The notes: generated by a model not told the origin, from the sequence alone. Positions 53,817 through 62,678 are shown, counted from the first letter of the stretch. The stretch is DNA of 64,000 nucleotides from Pseudomonas moraviensis (GCF_900105805.1 NZ_LT629788.1:4092001-4156000), one strand, 5' to 3'. A program made the numbers and translations.

Positions 53817-53923
53817 TTCTTATTGTTCTCCCCGAGGCGCGACGGCCCAAAGCATGAGGTGACGCTCAGCATCCTCCAGCCACCGACGCATTGCAATGCT
53901 GGCAAGACCGCTCGGTCACGGGC

Positions 53924-53941
53924 TGTGCCGCAAGTGGTACA
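53924..53941. promoter_or_regulatory. Upstream activator site 1 (TGT-N12-ACA)
   Basis: TGTGCCGCAAGTGGTACA, an imperfect inverted repeat (TGTGCC / GGTACA with one mismatch), lies 33 bases before a second site of the same form, so both would face the same side of the helix. Confidence 0.55.
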
Positions 53942-53952
53942 AATTGTCACCC

Positions 53953-53978
53953 GCGCTGTACCGAAACCGTCACAGCGC
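53953..53978. promoter_or_regulatory. Upstream activator site 2 (GCGCTGT-N12-ACAGCGC)
   Basis: Perfect 7-bp arms GCGCTGT and ACAGCGC surround 12 bases, extending the TGT-N12-ACA pattern of site 1. It lies about 60 bases upstream of the -24 box. Confidence 0.65.
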
Positions 53979-54037
53979 CCCTCCATTCGTCCGAGACAAA
54001 CCGGCCAAGCCCTTGATTTGCCTGACCCGCACGGCAG

Positions 54038-54053
54038 TGGCCCGGCCCTTGCT
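54038..54053 (+). promoter_or_regulatory. Sigma-54 promoter of exaC
   Basis: TGGCCCGGCCCTTGCT matches the -24/-12 consensus, with exactly ten bases between GG and GC. The predicted transcript starts about 55 bases before the ATG. The neighbouring gene encodes a sigma-54 activator. Confidence 0.75.
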
Positions 54054-54118
54054 CTACGCTTATAGCAAGCGCACTTGCGCGTTTCTCTAATAAGTACAAG
54101 GCCAAGGAGAACATCATC

Positions 54119-55639
54119 ATGCGTTACGCCCACCCCGGTACTGACGGCGCCAAAGTCTCGTTCAAGAGCAAGTACGGTAACTACATCGGCGGCGAGTTCG
54201 TCGCGCCAGTCAAAGGTCAGTACTTCACCAATACCTCGCCAGTCAATGGCCAGCCCATCGCCGAATTCCCCCGCTCCACCGCCGAAGACATCGACAAGGC
54301 GCTGGACGCTGCACATGCCGCCGCCGATGCGTGGGGCGCCACTTCCGTGCAGGCGCGCTCGCTGATCCTGCTGAAAATCGCCGACCGTATCGAAGAAAAC
54401 CTCGAACTGCTGGCGATCACCGAAACCTGGGACAACGGCAAAGCCATCCGCGAAACCCTCAACGCCGATATCCCGCTGGCTGCTGACCACTTCCGCTACT
54501 TCGCCGGGTGCTTGCGCGCTCAGGAAGGCAGCGCTGCGGAAATCGACGGCAACACCGTGGCCTATCACATCCATGAACCGCTGGGCGTGGTCGGCCAGAT
54601 CATCCCGTGGAACTTCCCGCTGCTGATGGCCGCGTGGAAACTCGCGCCAGCACTGGCCGCCGGTAACTGCGTGGTGCTCAAACCTGCCGAGCAAACCCCG
54701 CTGGGCATCTGCGTGCTGATGGAACTGATCGGCGACCTGCTGCCGCCGGGCGTGCTCAACGTCGTGCAAGGCTTCGGCAAAGAAGCCGGCGAAGCCTTGG
54801 CGACCAGCAAGCGCATCGCCAAGATCGCCTTCACCGGTTCGACCCCGGTCGGCTCGCACATCATGAAATGCGCGGCGGAAAACATCATTCCGTCCACCGT
54901 GGAGCTGGGCGGCAAGTCGCCGAACATCTTCTTCGAAGACATCATGCAGGCCGAGCCGAGCTTCATCGAAAAAGCCGCCGAAGGTCTGGTACTGGCGTTC
55001 TTCAACCAGGGCGAAGTGTGCACCTGCCCTTCCCGCGCGCTGGTGCAGGAATCGATCTATGACGAATTCATGCAGGCCGTGATGAAGAAAGTCAGCCAGA
55101 TCAAACGTGGCGACCCGCTCGACACCGACACCATGGTCGGGGCGCAAGCGTCGGAGCAGCAATTCGACAAGATCCTCTCGTACCTGGAAATCGCCAAGGG
55201 CGAAGGCGCGGAGTTGCTGACCGGCGGCAAGGTGGAAAAACTCGAGGGCAGCCTGGCGACCGGTTATTACATCCAGCCGACTCTGCTCAAGGGCACCAAC
55301 AAGATGCGCGTGTTCCAGGAAGAAATCTTCGGCCCGGTGGTGAGCATCACCACCTTCAAGGACGAAGCCGAAGCCCTGGCGATCGCCAACGACACCGAGT
55401 TCGGCCTCGGTGCCGGCCTGTGGACCCGCGACATCAACCGCGCCTACCGCATGGGCCGGGCGATCAAGGCCGGTCGCGTGTGGACCAACTGCTACCACCT
55501 GTACCCGGCGCATGCCGCGTTCGGCGGTTACAAGAAGTCCGGCGTCGGGCGTGAGACCCACAAGATGATGCTCGACCATTACCAGCAGACCAAAAACCTG
55601 CTGGTGAGCTACGACATCAATCCGTTGGGGTTCTTCTGA
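54119..55639 (+). CDS. exaC: NAD-dependent aldehyde dehydrogenase (ExaC type)
   Basis: 506 residues. It closely follows the ExaC/acetaldehyde dehydrogenase pattern: PWNFPLLMAAWKLAPALAAGN, catalytic Glu in VELGGKSPNIFF and nucleophile Cys301 (NQGEVCTCPSR), and the C-terminal GYKKSGVGRETHKMMLDHYQQTKNLL. It should oxidise acetaldehyde released by ethanolamine ammonia-lyase to acetate. AAGGAG precedes the ATG. It heads the exaC-eat-eutBC series and has its own sigma-54 promoter. Confidence 0.93.
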   Translation: MRYAHPGTDGAKVSFKSKYGNYIGGEFVAPVKGQYFTNTSPVNGQPIAEFPRSTAEDIDKALDAAHAAADAWGATSVQARSLILLKIADRIEENLELLAITETWDNGKAIRETLNADIPLAADHFRYFAGCLRAQEGSAAEIDGNTVAYHIHEPLGVVGQIIPWNFPLLMAAWKLAPALAAGNCVVLKPAEQTPLGICVLMELIGDLLPPGVLNVVQGFGKEAGEALATSKRIAKIAFTGSTPVGSHIMKCAAENIIPSTVELGGKSPNIFFEDIMQAEPSFIEKAAEGLVLAFFNQGEVCTCPSRALVQESIYDEFMQAVMKKVSQIKRGDPLDTDTMVGAQASEQQFDKILSYLEIAKGEGAELLTGGKVEKLEGSLATGYYIQPTLLKGTNKMRVFQEEIFGPVVSITTFKDEAEALAIANDTEFGLGAGLWTRDINRAYRMGRAIKAGRVWTNCYHLYPAHAAFGGYKKSGVGRETHKMMLDHYQQTKNLLVSYDINPLGFF

Positions 55640-55683
55640 TTCAGACGGGGTGAGGCAGTTGTTCCTGCTTCGCCCTCTGGATT

Positions 55684-55764
55684 GTCTTCGCGAGCAGGCT
55701 CGCTCCCACAGGTGATTTATGGTCGTACGCAATCCCCTGTGGGAGCGAGCCTGCTCGCGAAAGC
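55684..55764. repeat. REP pair, family B
   Basis: CTTCGCGAGCAGGCTCGCTC and its inverse copy lie between exaC and the ethanolamine permease gene, separating them into possibly different transcripts. Confidence 0.85.
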
Positions 55765-55783
55765 GTTGTGCCATTCAACCCAA

Positions 55784-55799
55784 TGGCTTGGCTGTAGCC
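55784..55799 (+). promoter_or_regulatory. Possible second sigma-54 promoter, before the permease gene
   Basis: TGGCTTGGCTGTAGCC has the TGGC -24 box and correct ten-base spacing, but the -12 box reads TAGC instead of TTGC. It lies just after the REP pair and 33 bases before the permease ATG. No TGT-N12-ACA site is seen nearby. Confidence 0.3.
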
Positions 55800-55831
55800 G
55801 GGCCTATAAAACAATAAGAAAGGTGAACCCT

Positions 55832-57283
55832 ATGCCAAGCGAATCCCCGGCCGGCGCTCCGGCGACCGGCTCCTCCGTCGACTTCGAAAAAGTCGGCTCC
55901 GACTATTTCCAACAACGCGAACTGAAAAAAGGCGCCGCCGGCTGGGTCCTGCTCGTCGGCCTCGGCGTCGCCTATGTGATTTCCGGCGACTACGCCGGCT
56001 GGAACTTCGGCCTTGCCCAGGGTGGCTGGGGCGGCATGTTTCTCGCCACACTGCTGATGGCGACCATGTACCTGTGCATGTGCTTTTCCCTGGCCGAACT
56101 GTCCTCGATGATTCCTACTGCCGGCGGCGGCTACGGTTTCGCCCGCAGTGCGTTCGGGCCATGGGGCGGATTTCTCACCGGCACGGCGATCCTTATCGAA
56201 TACGCCATCGCCCCCGCCGCCATCGCGGTGTTTATCGGTGCCTACTGCGAGTCGCTGTTCGGCATTGGCGGCTGGATGATCTATCTGGCGTTCTACATCA
56301 TCTTCATCGCCATCCATATTTTCGGGGTCGGTGAAGCGCTCAAACTGATGTTCATCATCACCGCTGTCGCCGCGTTGGCGCTGGGGGTGTTTCTGGTGGC
56401 GATGGTGCCGCACTTCGATGTCGCCAATCTGCTCGACATCCCGGTGACCACTGCGGTCGGCGCCAGTCCGTTTCTGCCCTTCGGTTATGTCGGCGTGTGG
56501 GCGGCGATTCCCTATGCAATCTGGTTTTTTCTCGCCGTCGAAGGCGTGCCGCTGGCCGCCGAAGAAACCAAAAATCCCAAGCGCGACCTGCCGCGTGGCC
56601 TGATCGGGGCAATGCTGGTGCTGCTGATGTTTGCCCTGCTGATTCTGATCGTCGGCCCTGGCGGCGCTGGTGCCAACTCGTTGCTGACCTCCGGCAACCC
56701 GCTGGTCGAGGCGCTGAGTAAAGCCTACGGCGGCTCGACCTGGATGGGCAGCTTCGTCAATCTTGTCGGTCTGGCCGGGCTGATCGCCAGTTTCTTCTCG
56801 ATCATCTACGCCTACTCGCGGCAGATCTTCGCGCTGTCGCGGGCCGGTTACCTGCCGCGCAAACTGTCGCAGACCAACAAGAGCAAAGCGCCGGTGCTGG
56901 CGCTGGTGATTCCCGGCATCATCGGCTTTGGTCTGTCGCTGACCGGTCAGGGCGACCTGCTGATTCTGGTCGCGGTGTTCGGCGCTACCATTTCCTATGT
57001 GCTGATGATGGCCGCGCACATTACCCTGCGCATCCGTCGCCCCAAAATGGACCGACCGTACCGTACGCCGGGCGGCATTTTCACCTCGGGTGTCGCGCTG
57101 GTGCTGGCCTGCCTCGCCGTGGTGGCGGGGTTCCTCGTCGATCCACGGGTGGTGATCGGCGCGGCGATCATCTATGGAGTGTTAATTGCTTACTTTGCTT
57201 TCTACAGTCGGCATCACTTGGTAGCAGGCACGCCGGAAGAAGAATTCGCGGCGATTCAAAAAGCTGAACAAGCCTTGCACTGA
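55832..57283 (+). CDS. eat: Ethanolamine permease
   Basis: 483 residues from the ATG at 55832 (AAAGGTG upstream); an in-frame start within the REP pair at 55682 is rejected. About twelve membrane helices of the APC amino-acid/polyamine transporter superfamily, with VISGDYAGWNFGLAQGGWGG near the first helix and the conserved FFLAVEGVPLAAEETKNPKRD loop typical of ethanolamine permeases. It lies upstream of eutB (52 bases), consistent with uptake feeding the lyase. Confidence 0.93.
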   Translation: MPSESPAGAPATGSSVDFEKVGSDYFQQRELKKGAAGWVLLVGLGVAYVISGDYAGWNFGLAQGGWGGMFLATLLMATMYLCMCFSLAELSSMIPTAGGGYGFARSAFGPWGGFLTGTAILIEYAIAPAAIAVFIGAYCESLFGIGGWMIYLAFYIIFIAIHIFGVGEALKLMFIITAVAALALGVFLVAMVPHFDVANLLDIPVTTAVGASPFLPFGYVGVWAAIPYAIWFFLAVEGVPLAAEETKNPKRDLPRGLIGAMLVLLMFALLILIVGPGGAGANSLLTSGNPLVEALSKAYGGSTWMGSFVNLVGLAGLIASFFSIIYAYSRQIFALSRAGYLPRKLSQTNKSKAPVLALVIPGIIGFGLSLTGQGDLLILVAVFGATISYVLMMAAHITLRIRRPKMDRPYRTPGGIFTSGVALVLACLAVVAGFLVDPRVVIGAAIIYGVLIAYFAFYSRHHLVAGTPEEEFAAIQKAEQALH

Positions 57284-57335
57284 TTGTCGAAAACCACGGC
57301 GCAGAGCTGTTCTGCGCCGTCACGGAGAACGCTGA

Positions 57336-58730
57336 ATGGCCAGTTTTGCTCACACGGTCGGCGCGCAGACTTACCGCTTCGACAGCCTCAAAGACGTCAT
57401 GGCGAAGGCCAGCCCCGCCCGCTCGGGGGATTTCCTTGCCGAGATCGCCGCGCTCAACGACGGCGAACGGGTGGCCGCGCAAATGGCCCTGGCGGACATC
57501 CCGCTCCCGCACTTTCTGCAGGAAGCGCTGATTCCCTACGAAGCCGATGAAGTCACCCGGCTGATAATCGACACCCACGACGCACAGGCCTTCGCCGTGG
57601 TCAGCCACCTCACCGTCGGCGGCTTTCGCGACTGGCTGCTCAGCGATGCCGCTGACGAAACCAGCCTGCGCGCCCTCGCCCCCGGCCTGACCCCGGAGAT
57701 GGTCGCCGCCGTGTCGAAAATCATGCGCGTGCAGGACTTGGTGCTGGTGGCGCAGAAAATCCGTGTGGTGACAAAATTTCGCGGCACCCTCGGTTTGCGC
57801 GGGCGCTTGTCGACCCGCCTGCAACCCAACCACCCGACTGACGAGCCGTCCGGTATCGCCGCGAGCATTCTCGACGGTCTGCTCTACGGCAACGGCGATG
57901 CGATGATCGGCGTCAACCCGGCCACCGACAGCATCGCTTCGATCTGCGCGATGCTGGAGATGCTCGACGCGATCATCCAGCGCTACGACATCCCGACCCA
58001 GGCCTGCGTACTGACCCACGTCACCACCTCGATCGAGGCGATCAATCGTGGCGTGCCATTGGATCTGGTGTTTCAGTCGATTGCCGGCACCGAAGCCGCC
58101 AATGCCAGTTTCGGCATCAACCTGAACGTCTTGCAGGAAGGCTACGACGCCGGCCTGAGCCTCAAGCGCGGCACCCTCGGACAGAACCTGATGTATTTCG
58201 AAACCGGCCAGGGCAGCGCGCTGTCGGCCAATGCCCATCACGGTGTCGACCAACAGACGTGCGAGACGAGAGCCTACGCCGTGGCGCGACATTTCAAGCC
58301 GTTCCTGGTGAACACCGTCGTAGGATTTATCGGCCCGGAATATCTGTACAACGGCAAGCAGATCATCCGCGCCGGCCTCGAAGATCATTTCTGCGGCAAG
58401 TTGCTCGGCGTGCCGATGGGCTGCGACATCTGCTACACCAACCATGCCGAAGCCGATCAGGACGACATGGACACCCTGCTGACGTTGCTCGGCGTCGCCG
58501 GGATCAACTTCATCATGGGCATCCCCGGCTCCGACGACATCATGCTCAATTACCAGACCACTTCCTTTCACGACGCCTTGTACGCCCGCCAGACCCTGGG
58601 CCTCAAACCGGCGCCGGAGTTCGAGCAATGGCTGGCGAACATGGGCATCTTCACCCAGGCGGACGGCAAGGTTCGCTTCGGCGACAACCTGCCGCCAGCC
58701 TTCCGCCAGGCCTTGGCGCACTTGGGATGA
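57336..58730 (+). CDS. eutB: Ethanolamine ammonia-lyase large subunit EutB
   Basis: 464 residues, the normal size. EutB is the catalytic subunit of the adenosylcobalamin-dependent lyase that splits ethanolamine into acetaldehyde and ammonia. FRGTLGLRGRLSTRLQPNHP, GDAMIGVNPATDS and the QNLMYFETGQGSALSANAHHG block are diagnostic. GGAG precedes the ATG. The stop overlaps the eutC start (ATGA). No reactivating factor (EutA) or microcompartment shell gene is nearby. Confidence 0.97.
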   Translation: MASFAHTVGAQTYRFDSLKDVMAKASPARSGDFLAEIAALNDGERVAAQMALADIPLPHFLQEALIPYEADEVTRLIIDTHDAQAFAVVSHLTVGGFRDWLLSDAADETSLRALAPGLTPEMVAAVSKIMRVQDLVLVAQKIRVVTKFRGTLGLRGRLSTRLQPNHPTDEPSGIAASILDGLLYGNGDAMIGVNPATDSIASICAMLEMLDAIIQRYDIPTQACVLTHVTTSIEAINRGVPLDLVFQSIAGTEAANASFGINLNVLQEGYDAGLSLKRGTLGQNLMYFETGQGSALSANAHHGVDQQTCETRAYAVARHFKPFLVNTVVGFIGPEYLYNGKQIIRAGLEDHFCGKLLGVPMGCDICYTNHAEADQDDMDTLLTLLGVAGINFIMGIPGSDDIMLNYQTTSFHDALYARQTLGLKPAPEFEQWLANMGIFTQADGKVRFGDNLPPAFRQALAHLG

Positions 58731-59560
58731 GTCTTATGGAAAAACCACCGGTCGATCCGCAAAATCCCTGGCTGGAACTGCGTCGCCTGACCCCGGCGCG
58801 GATTGCCTTGGGCCGCACCGGCACCAGCCTGCCGACGCGGGCGCAGCTGGATTTTCAGTTTGCCCACGCACAGGCCCGTGATGCCGTGCATCTGGCCTTC
58901 GACCATGCCGAGATCAGCAGCCAGCTAAGCGAGCGCGGGCGGGAAACCCTGCTGCTGCACAGCGCCGCGCCCGATCGTGACAGCTACCTGCAGCGCCCGG
59001 ATCTGGGACGCAAACTCAACGATGAATCGGCGCAAGCCTTACGCGATTACGCCAGCGCTCACCCGGGCGGCGTCGATCTGGTGATAGTCGTCGCGGATGG
59101 CCTGTCGGCGCTGGCGGTGCATCGGCACACGCTTCCATTTCTCACGCGGCTGGAAGAACAGATGAGCGGCGACGGCGGGTCCGTGGCCCCCGTGGTGCTG
59201 GTCGAACAGGGTCGCGTCGCCATCGGAGACGAAATCGGCCAGTTGCTCGGGGCGAAAATGCTGGTGATGCTGATCGGCGAGCGCCCGGGCCTGAGTTCGC
59301 CGGACAGCCTTGGGCTGTATTTCACCTACGCGCCGAAGGTCGGTCTGACCGACGCGTATCGCAATTGCATTTCCAATGTTCGTCTTGAAGGCTTGAGCTA
59401 CGGCATGGCGGCGCATCGCTTGCTGTATCTGATGCGCGAAGCCTGCCGTCGGCAGCTATCGGGAGTCAATTTGAAGGACGAAGCCCAGCTTCATACATTG
59501 GAGACGGATGACACTGTCGACATGAAAGGTAATTTCCTGCTCGATCCGCCGCCAGCCTGA
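58727..59560 (+). CDS. eutC: Ethanolamine ammonia-lyase small subunit EutC
   Basis: 277 residues from the ATG at 58727 overlapping the eutB stop; an ATG at 58736 is also possible. EutC binds cobalamin at the interface with EutB. RLTPARIALGRTGTSLPT, DLVIVVADGLSALAVHRH and the C-terminal ISNVRLEGLSYGMAAHRL are family marks. The long upstream frame inside eutB is a shadow. It ends the ethanolamine series. Confidence 0.95.
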   Translation: MSLMEKPPVDPQNPWLELRRLTPARIALGRTGTSLPTRAQLDFQFAHAQARDAVHLAFDHAEISSQLSERGRETLLLHSAAPDRDSYLQRPDLGRKLNDESAQALRDYASAHPGGVDLVIVVADGLSALAVHRHTLPFLTRLEEQMSGDGGSVAPVVLVEQGRVAIGDEIGQLLGAKMLVMLIGERPGLSSPDSLGLYFTYAPKVGLTDAYRNCISNVRLEGLSYGMAAHRLLYLMREACRRQLSGVNLKDEAQLHTLETDDTVDMKGNFLLDPPPA

Positions 59561-59675
59561 ACCGTTTCCGCATTGCCATTCTGCGCTGCTTTCAGGCAGG
59601 ATCGACGCACGGCCGCGCGGGTTTCCCATCGCCGTCAGAGCAGTTGAAGACAGCCACTTGAAGACGAGACCTATC

Positions 59676-60137
59676 ATGCGGATTATTCAAGCGACCCTCG
59701 AACATCTGGATTTGCTGACTCCTTTGTTCGTCAAATATCGCGAGTTCTACGGCTCCCTGCCTTACCCGGATTCCTCCCGGGCGTTTCTCGAAAAACGCCT
59801 GCGCCGCAAAGAGTCGGTGATCTATCTGGCCCTGGCCGACGATGACGACAGGAAACTCATGGGTTTCTGCCAGCTCTATCCGAGCTTCTCGTCGCTGTCG
59901 CTCAAACGCGTGTGGATTCTCAACGATATCTACGTCGCTGAAGACGCGCGCCGGCAACTGGTGGCCGACAACCTGATCCGCACCGCGAAGAAAATGGCCA
60001 AGGAAACCCAGGCCGTGCGCATGCGCGTCTCGACCAGCGCAGACAACGAAGTGGCGCAGAAAACCTACGAATCCATCGGCTTCAAGGAAGACACCGAGTT
60101 CAAGAACTACGTGCTGCCGATCAGCGACGAGCTCTGA
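59676..60137 (+). CDS. GNAT family N-acetyltransferase
   Basis: 153 residues from the ATG at 59676 (MRIIQATLEHLDLLTPLF). The acetyl-CoA binding motif A of the GNAT fold is in LNDIYVAEDARRQLVADNLI, followed by MRVSTSADNEVAQKTYESIGFKED, a typical beta6/alpha4 end. The substrate cannot be told. It stands alone, about 115 bases after eutC and followed by a REP pair. Confidence 0.88.
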   Translation: MRIIQATLEHLDLLTPLFVKYREFYGSLPYPDSSRAFLEKRLRRKESVIYLALADDDDRKLMGFCQLYPSFSSLSLKRVWILNDIYVAEDARRQLVADNLIRTAKKMAKETQAVRMRVSTSADNEVAQKTYESIGFKEDTEFKNYVLPISDEL

Positions 60138-60141
60138 CCCC

Positions 60142-60217
60142 AAAAAATCGCAGCCTTCGGCAGCTCCTGCAGCGCAACGCGTTCCAATTGCAGGAGCTGC
60201 CGAAGGCTACGATCTTT
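60142..60217. repeat. REP pair, family A
   Basis: AATCGCAGCCTTCGGCAGCT and its near-perfect inverse copy (one change, GGCTACGATC) lie directly after the acetyltransferase gene. Confidence 0.8.
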
Positions 60218-60289
60218 AGCGGGCTGACAATTGTTCACACCACGACATTCCCCGCTACAAAACCGGCACGCTTTTCAGCGGTCAGACCG

Positions 60290-60295
60290 TATAAT
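60290..60295 (+). promoter_or_regulatory. -10 box (TATAAT) upstream of dedA
   Basis: A perfect TATAAT lies about 100 bases before the dedA ATG. No good -35 box is visible at 16-18 bases. Confidence 0.45.
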
Positions 60296-60396
60296 CCCGA
60301 TCTTTCCGGCTTGTAAGAAAAACTACACCCCGCTGTAGGCTTACACGAAGTCATCCGCACAGGCCTGCCGAGTCGGGCCGTCATACAGGTGCCCCC

Positions 60397-61047
60397 ATGG
60401 ATTTCAACCCGCTCGACCTTATCCTGCATCTCGATGTGTACCTCGATTTGCTGGTGAACAACTATGGGCCATGGATCTACGCCATCCTGTTTCTGGTGAT
60501 TTTCTGTGAAACCGGGTTGGTGGTGATGCCGTTCCTGCCGGGCGACTCGCTGCTGTTCATCGCCGGCGCGGTAGCGGCCGGCGGCGGCATGGATCCGGTG
60601 TTGCTTGGCGGCCTGCTGATGCTGGCGGCGATCATGGGCGACAGCACCAACTATGTGATCGGACGCACGGCTGGGGAGAAGTTGTTCAGCAACCCGAACT
60701 CGAAAATCTTCCGCCGCGATTACCTGCAAAAGACCCACGATTTCTACGACAAGCACGGCGGCAAGACCGTGACCATGGCGCGCTTCCTGCCGATCATCCG
60801 CACCTTCGCGCCGTTCGTGGCCGGTGTGGCGCGGATGCCGTACCCGCGGTTCTTCGGCTTCAGCGTGCTCGGCACCATCCTCTGGGTCGGCGGTCTGGTC
60901 ACGCTCGGTTACTTCTTCGGCAACGTGCCGTTCATCAAGAAAAACCTCTCGCTGCTGGTGGTGGCCATCATCCTGCTGTCGCTGGTGCCGATGATCATCG
61001 GCGTGGTGCGCAGCCGTTTCGGCGGCACCAAAGTGCAATCACACTGA
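60397..61047 (+). CDS. DedA family membrane protein
   Basis: 216 residues with about five to six membrane helices. The DedA/VTT marks are FCETGLVVMPFLPGDSLLFIAGA, GDSTNYVIGRTAGEKLF and the re-entrant RFLPIIRTFAPFVAGVARMPYPRFF. DedA proteins act in lipid translocation, including undecaprenyl phosphate. It is a stand-alone homologue of the DedA half of the fusion at 34139. The MtfA-like gene follows after 4 bases. Confidence 0.92.
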   Translation: MDFNPLDLILHLDVYLDLLVNNYGPWIYAILFLVIFCETGLVVMPFLPGDSLLFIAGAVAAGGGMDPVLLGGLLMLAAIMGDSTNYVIGRTAGEKLFSNPNSKIFRRDYLQKTHDFYDKHGGKTVTMARFLPIIRTFAPFVAGVARMPYPRFFGFSVLGTILWVGGLVTLGYFFGNVPFIKKNLSLLVVAIILLSLVPMIIGVVRSRFGGTKVQSH

Positions 61048-61051
61048 TCCG

Positions 61052-61864
61052 ATGTGGTCACTGAGCGCCTGGCGTCGCCGGCGCATCCTCGCCAGGCACC
61101 CGATTGCCGACGACCTGTGGCAACGGGTGCGCCATCAGCTCTCCTTTCTCGACGGCATCAGCGCTGCTGAGGACCAGTGGTTGCGCGAAGCCTGCGTGCT
61201 GTTTCTCGACGACAAACGCCTGACCGCCCTGCCCGGTGTCGAACTGCATCAGGAGCAACGCCTGCTGCTCGCCGCGCAAGCACAGGTGCCGCTGCTGCAT
61301 CTCGGTGACCTGAACTGGTATCAGGGGTTTCACGAGATCGTGCTGTACCCGGACGACTTTCTCAGCCCGCAACGCCATCGCGATGCCAGCGGCGTCGAGC
61401 ATGAGTGGGACGGCGAACACAGCGGTGAAGCCTGGCAGCAGGGGCCGGTGATTCTCGCCTGGCCCGGCGTACAGGCCAGCGGTGGCTGGGAAGGCTACAA
61501 CCTGGTGATCCACGAACTGGCGCACAAGCTCGATATGCTCAACGGCGACGCCAACGGCCTGCCGCCGTTGCATGCCGATATGCGCGTCAGCGACTGGGCC
61601 GCGGTGATGCAGGCCGCTTACGACGACCTCAACCGCCAGCTCGACCACGATCCCGACGCCGAAACCGCCATCGATCCCTATGCCGCCGAGAACCCGGCGG
61701 AGTTCTTCGCCGTCACCAGCGAATACTTCTTCAGCGCCCCGGATCTGCTCCACGAGGCTTATCCACAGGTCTACTTGCAGCTGCAGCTTTTCTACCGGCA
61801 GGATCCGTTGGGCAGACTGCGGCAACTTCAGGCCACAGACCCGGTCTATCAGGCGCACGACTAA
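61052..61864 (+). CDS. MtfA-like zinc-dependent peptidase (M90)
   Basis: 270 residues. The metalloprotease motif NLVIHELAHKLDMLNG gives two zinc-binding His and the catalytic Glu; a third ligand is in AENPAEFFAVTSEYFF. E. coli MtfA has peptidase activity and titrates the glucose regulator Mlc. Other marks are FLDDKRLTALPGVEL and the LYPDDFLSP loop. It follows dedA by 4 bases and is probably cotranscribed with it. Confidence 0.9.
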   Translation: MWSLSAWRRRRILARHPIADDLWQRVRHQLSFLDGISAAEDQWLREACVLFLDDKRLTALPGVELHQEQRLLLAAQAQVPLLHLGDLNWYQGFHEIVLYPDDFLSPQRHRDASGVEHEWDGEHSGEAWQQGPVILAWPGVQASGGWEGYNLVIHELAHKLDMLNGDANGLPPLHADMRVSDWAAVMQAAYDDLNRQLDHDPDAETAIDPYAAENPAEFFAVTSEYFFSAPDLLHEAYPQVYLQLQLFYRQDPLGRLRQLQATDPVYQAHD

Positions 61865-61909
61865 GCTCTGCACGACTTCTGGTACGTGGCGTCGGCGTAG
61901 GAATGTGCC

Positions 61910-61915
61910 TATAAT
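61910..61915 (+). promoter_or_regulatory. -10 box (TATAAT) upstream of ppa
   Basis: A perfect TATAAT lies about 60 bases before the ppa ATG. A clear -35 box is not seen. Confidence 0.5.
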
Positions 61916-61976
61916 CGCCGCCACTTTTTGGTCAATCCGGCCAAGTGTTTTTGGTCAACTACGGGGGCAACGCCCA

Positions 61977-62504
61977 ATGAGCTACAGCAAGATTCCGGCT
62001 GGCAAAGACCTGCCGAACGACATCTACGTCGCGATCGAGATCCCGGCCAACCACGCGCCGATCAAGTACGAAATCGACAAAGACAGCGATTGCCTGTTCG
62101 TTGACCGTTTCATGGCCACCCCAATGTTCTACCCGGCCAACTACGGTTACATCCCGAACACCCTGGCTGACGACGGTGACCCCCTCGACGTGCTGGTCGT
62201 GACTCCTTACCCGGTAGCGCCAGGCTCGGTCATCCGCGCCCGTCCGGTCGGCATCCTGAACATGACCGACGACGGCGGCGGCGATGCCAAAGTCATCGCA
62301 GTGCCACACGACAAGCTGTCGCAGCTGTACGTCGACGTGAAGGAATATACCGACCTGCCACCCCTGCTGATCCAGCAGATCGAGCACTTCTTCGCGAACT
62401 ACAAGGATCTCGAGAAAGGCAAGTGGGTCAAGATCGAAGGCTGGGCCGGCGCAGACGCCGCCCGCGAAGCGATCACCAAGTCGGTTGCCGCCTACAAGGG
62501 CTAA
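61977..62504 (+). CDS. ppa: Inorganic pyrophosphatase Ppa
   Basis: 175 residues from the ATG at 61977. Ppa hydrolyses pyrophosphate and drives nucleotide and nucleic acid synthesis. The metal site DDGDPLDVLVV and the surrounding FYPANYGYIPNTLADDG are diagnostic of family I enzymes. The frame extending upstream into the MtfA-like gene is a shadow. A strong terminator follows. Confidence 0.97.
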   Translation: MSYSKIPAGKDLPNDIYVAIEIPANHAPIKYEIDKDSDCLFVDRFMATPMFYPANYGYIPNTLADDGDPLDVLVVTPYPVAPGSVIRARPVGILNMTDDGGGDAKVIAVPHDKLSQLYVDVKEYTDLPPLLIQQIEHFFANYKDLEKGKWVKIEGWAGADAAREAITKSVAAYKG

Positions 62505-62529
62505 GCCATTGCGCTTTGCGTGAAGCTTG

Positions 62530-62559
62530 AAAAAAACCCCGGACTTCCGGGGTTTTTTG
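62530..62559 (+). terminator. Terminator of ppa
   Basis: AAAAAAACCCCGGA and TCCGGGGTTTTTT pair around a very short loop, with A- and T-runs, so it may work in both directions. Confidence 0.92.
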
Positions 62560-62623
62560 TTATCGGCGTCTGCATAATCGACTCGGTTCTTCAAGTCGAT
62601 GTAACTCGAAATACGCTCTGGTC

Positions 62624-62663
62624 GGCCCCCTCTCCCTCCGGGAGAGGGCTGGGGTGAGGGGCT
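62624..62663. repeat. Family D repeat, single unit
   Basis: CCCCCTCTCCCTCCGGGAGA followed by GGGCTGGGGTGAGGGG is the same type of unit as at 51752-51900. Confidence 0.75.
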
Positions 62664-62678
62664 CTTGAAAAAGCCCGA

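Larger units (their letters stand above)
53817..54118. other. Divergent regulatory region between the activator and exaC
   Basis: About 300 bases with no gene. It holds two TGT-N12-ACA sites and a sigma-54 promoter facing exaC. I cannot place the promoter of the activator gene itself. Confidence 0.7.

Noticed and set aside
53798..55774. A 658-codon open frame on the minus strand
   Set aside because: It is a shadow of exaC and runs through the divergent regulatory region.
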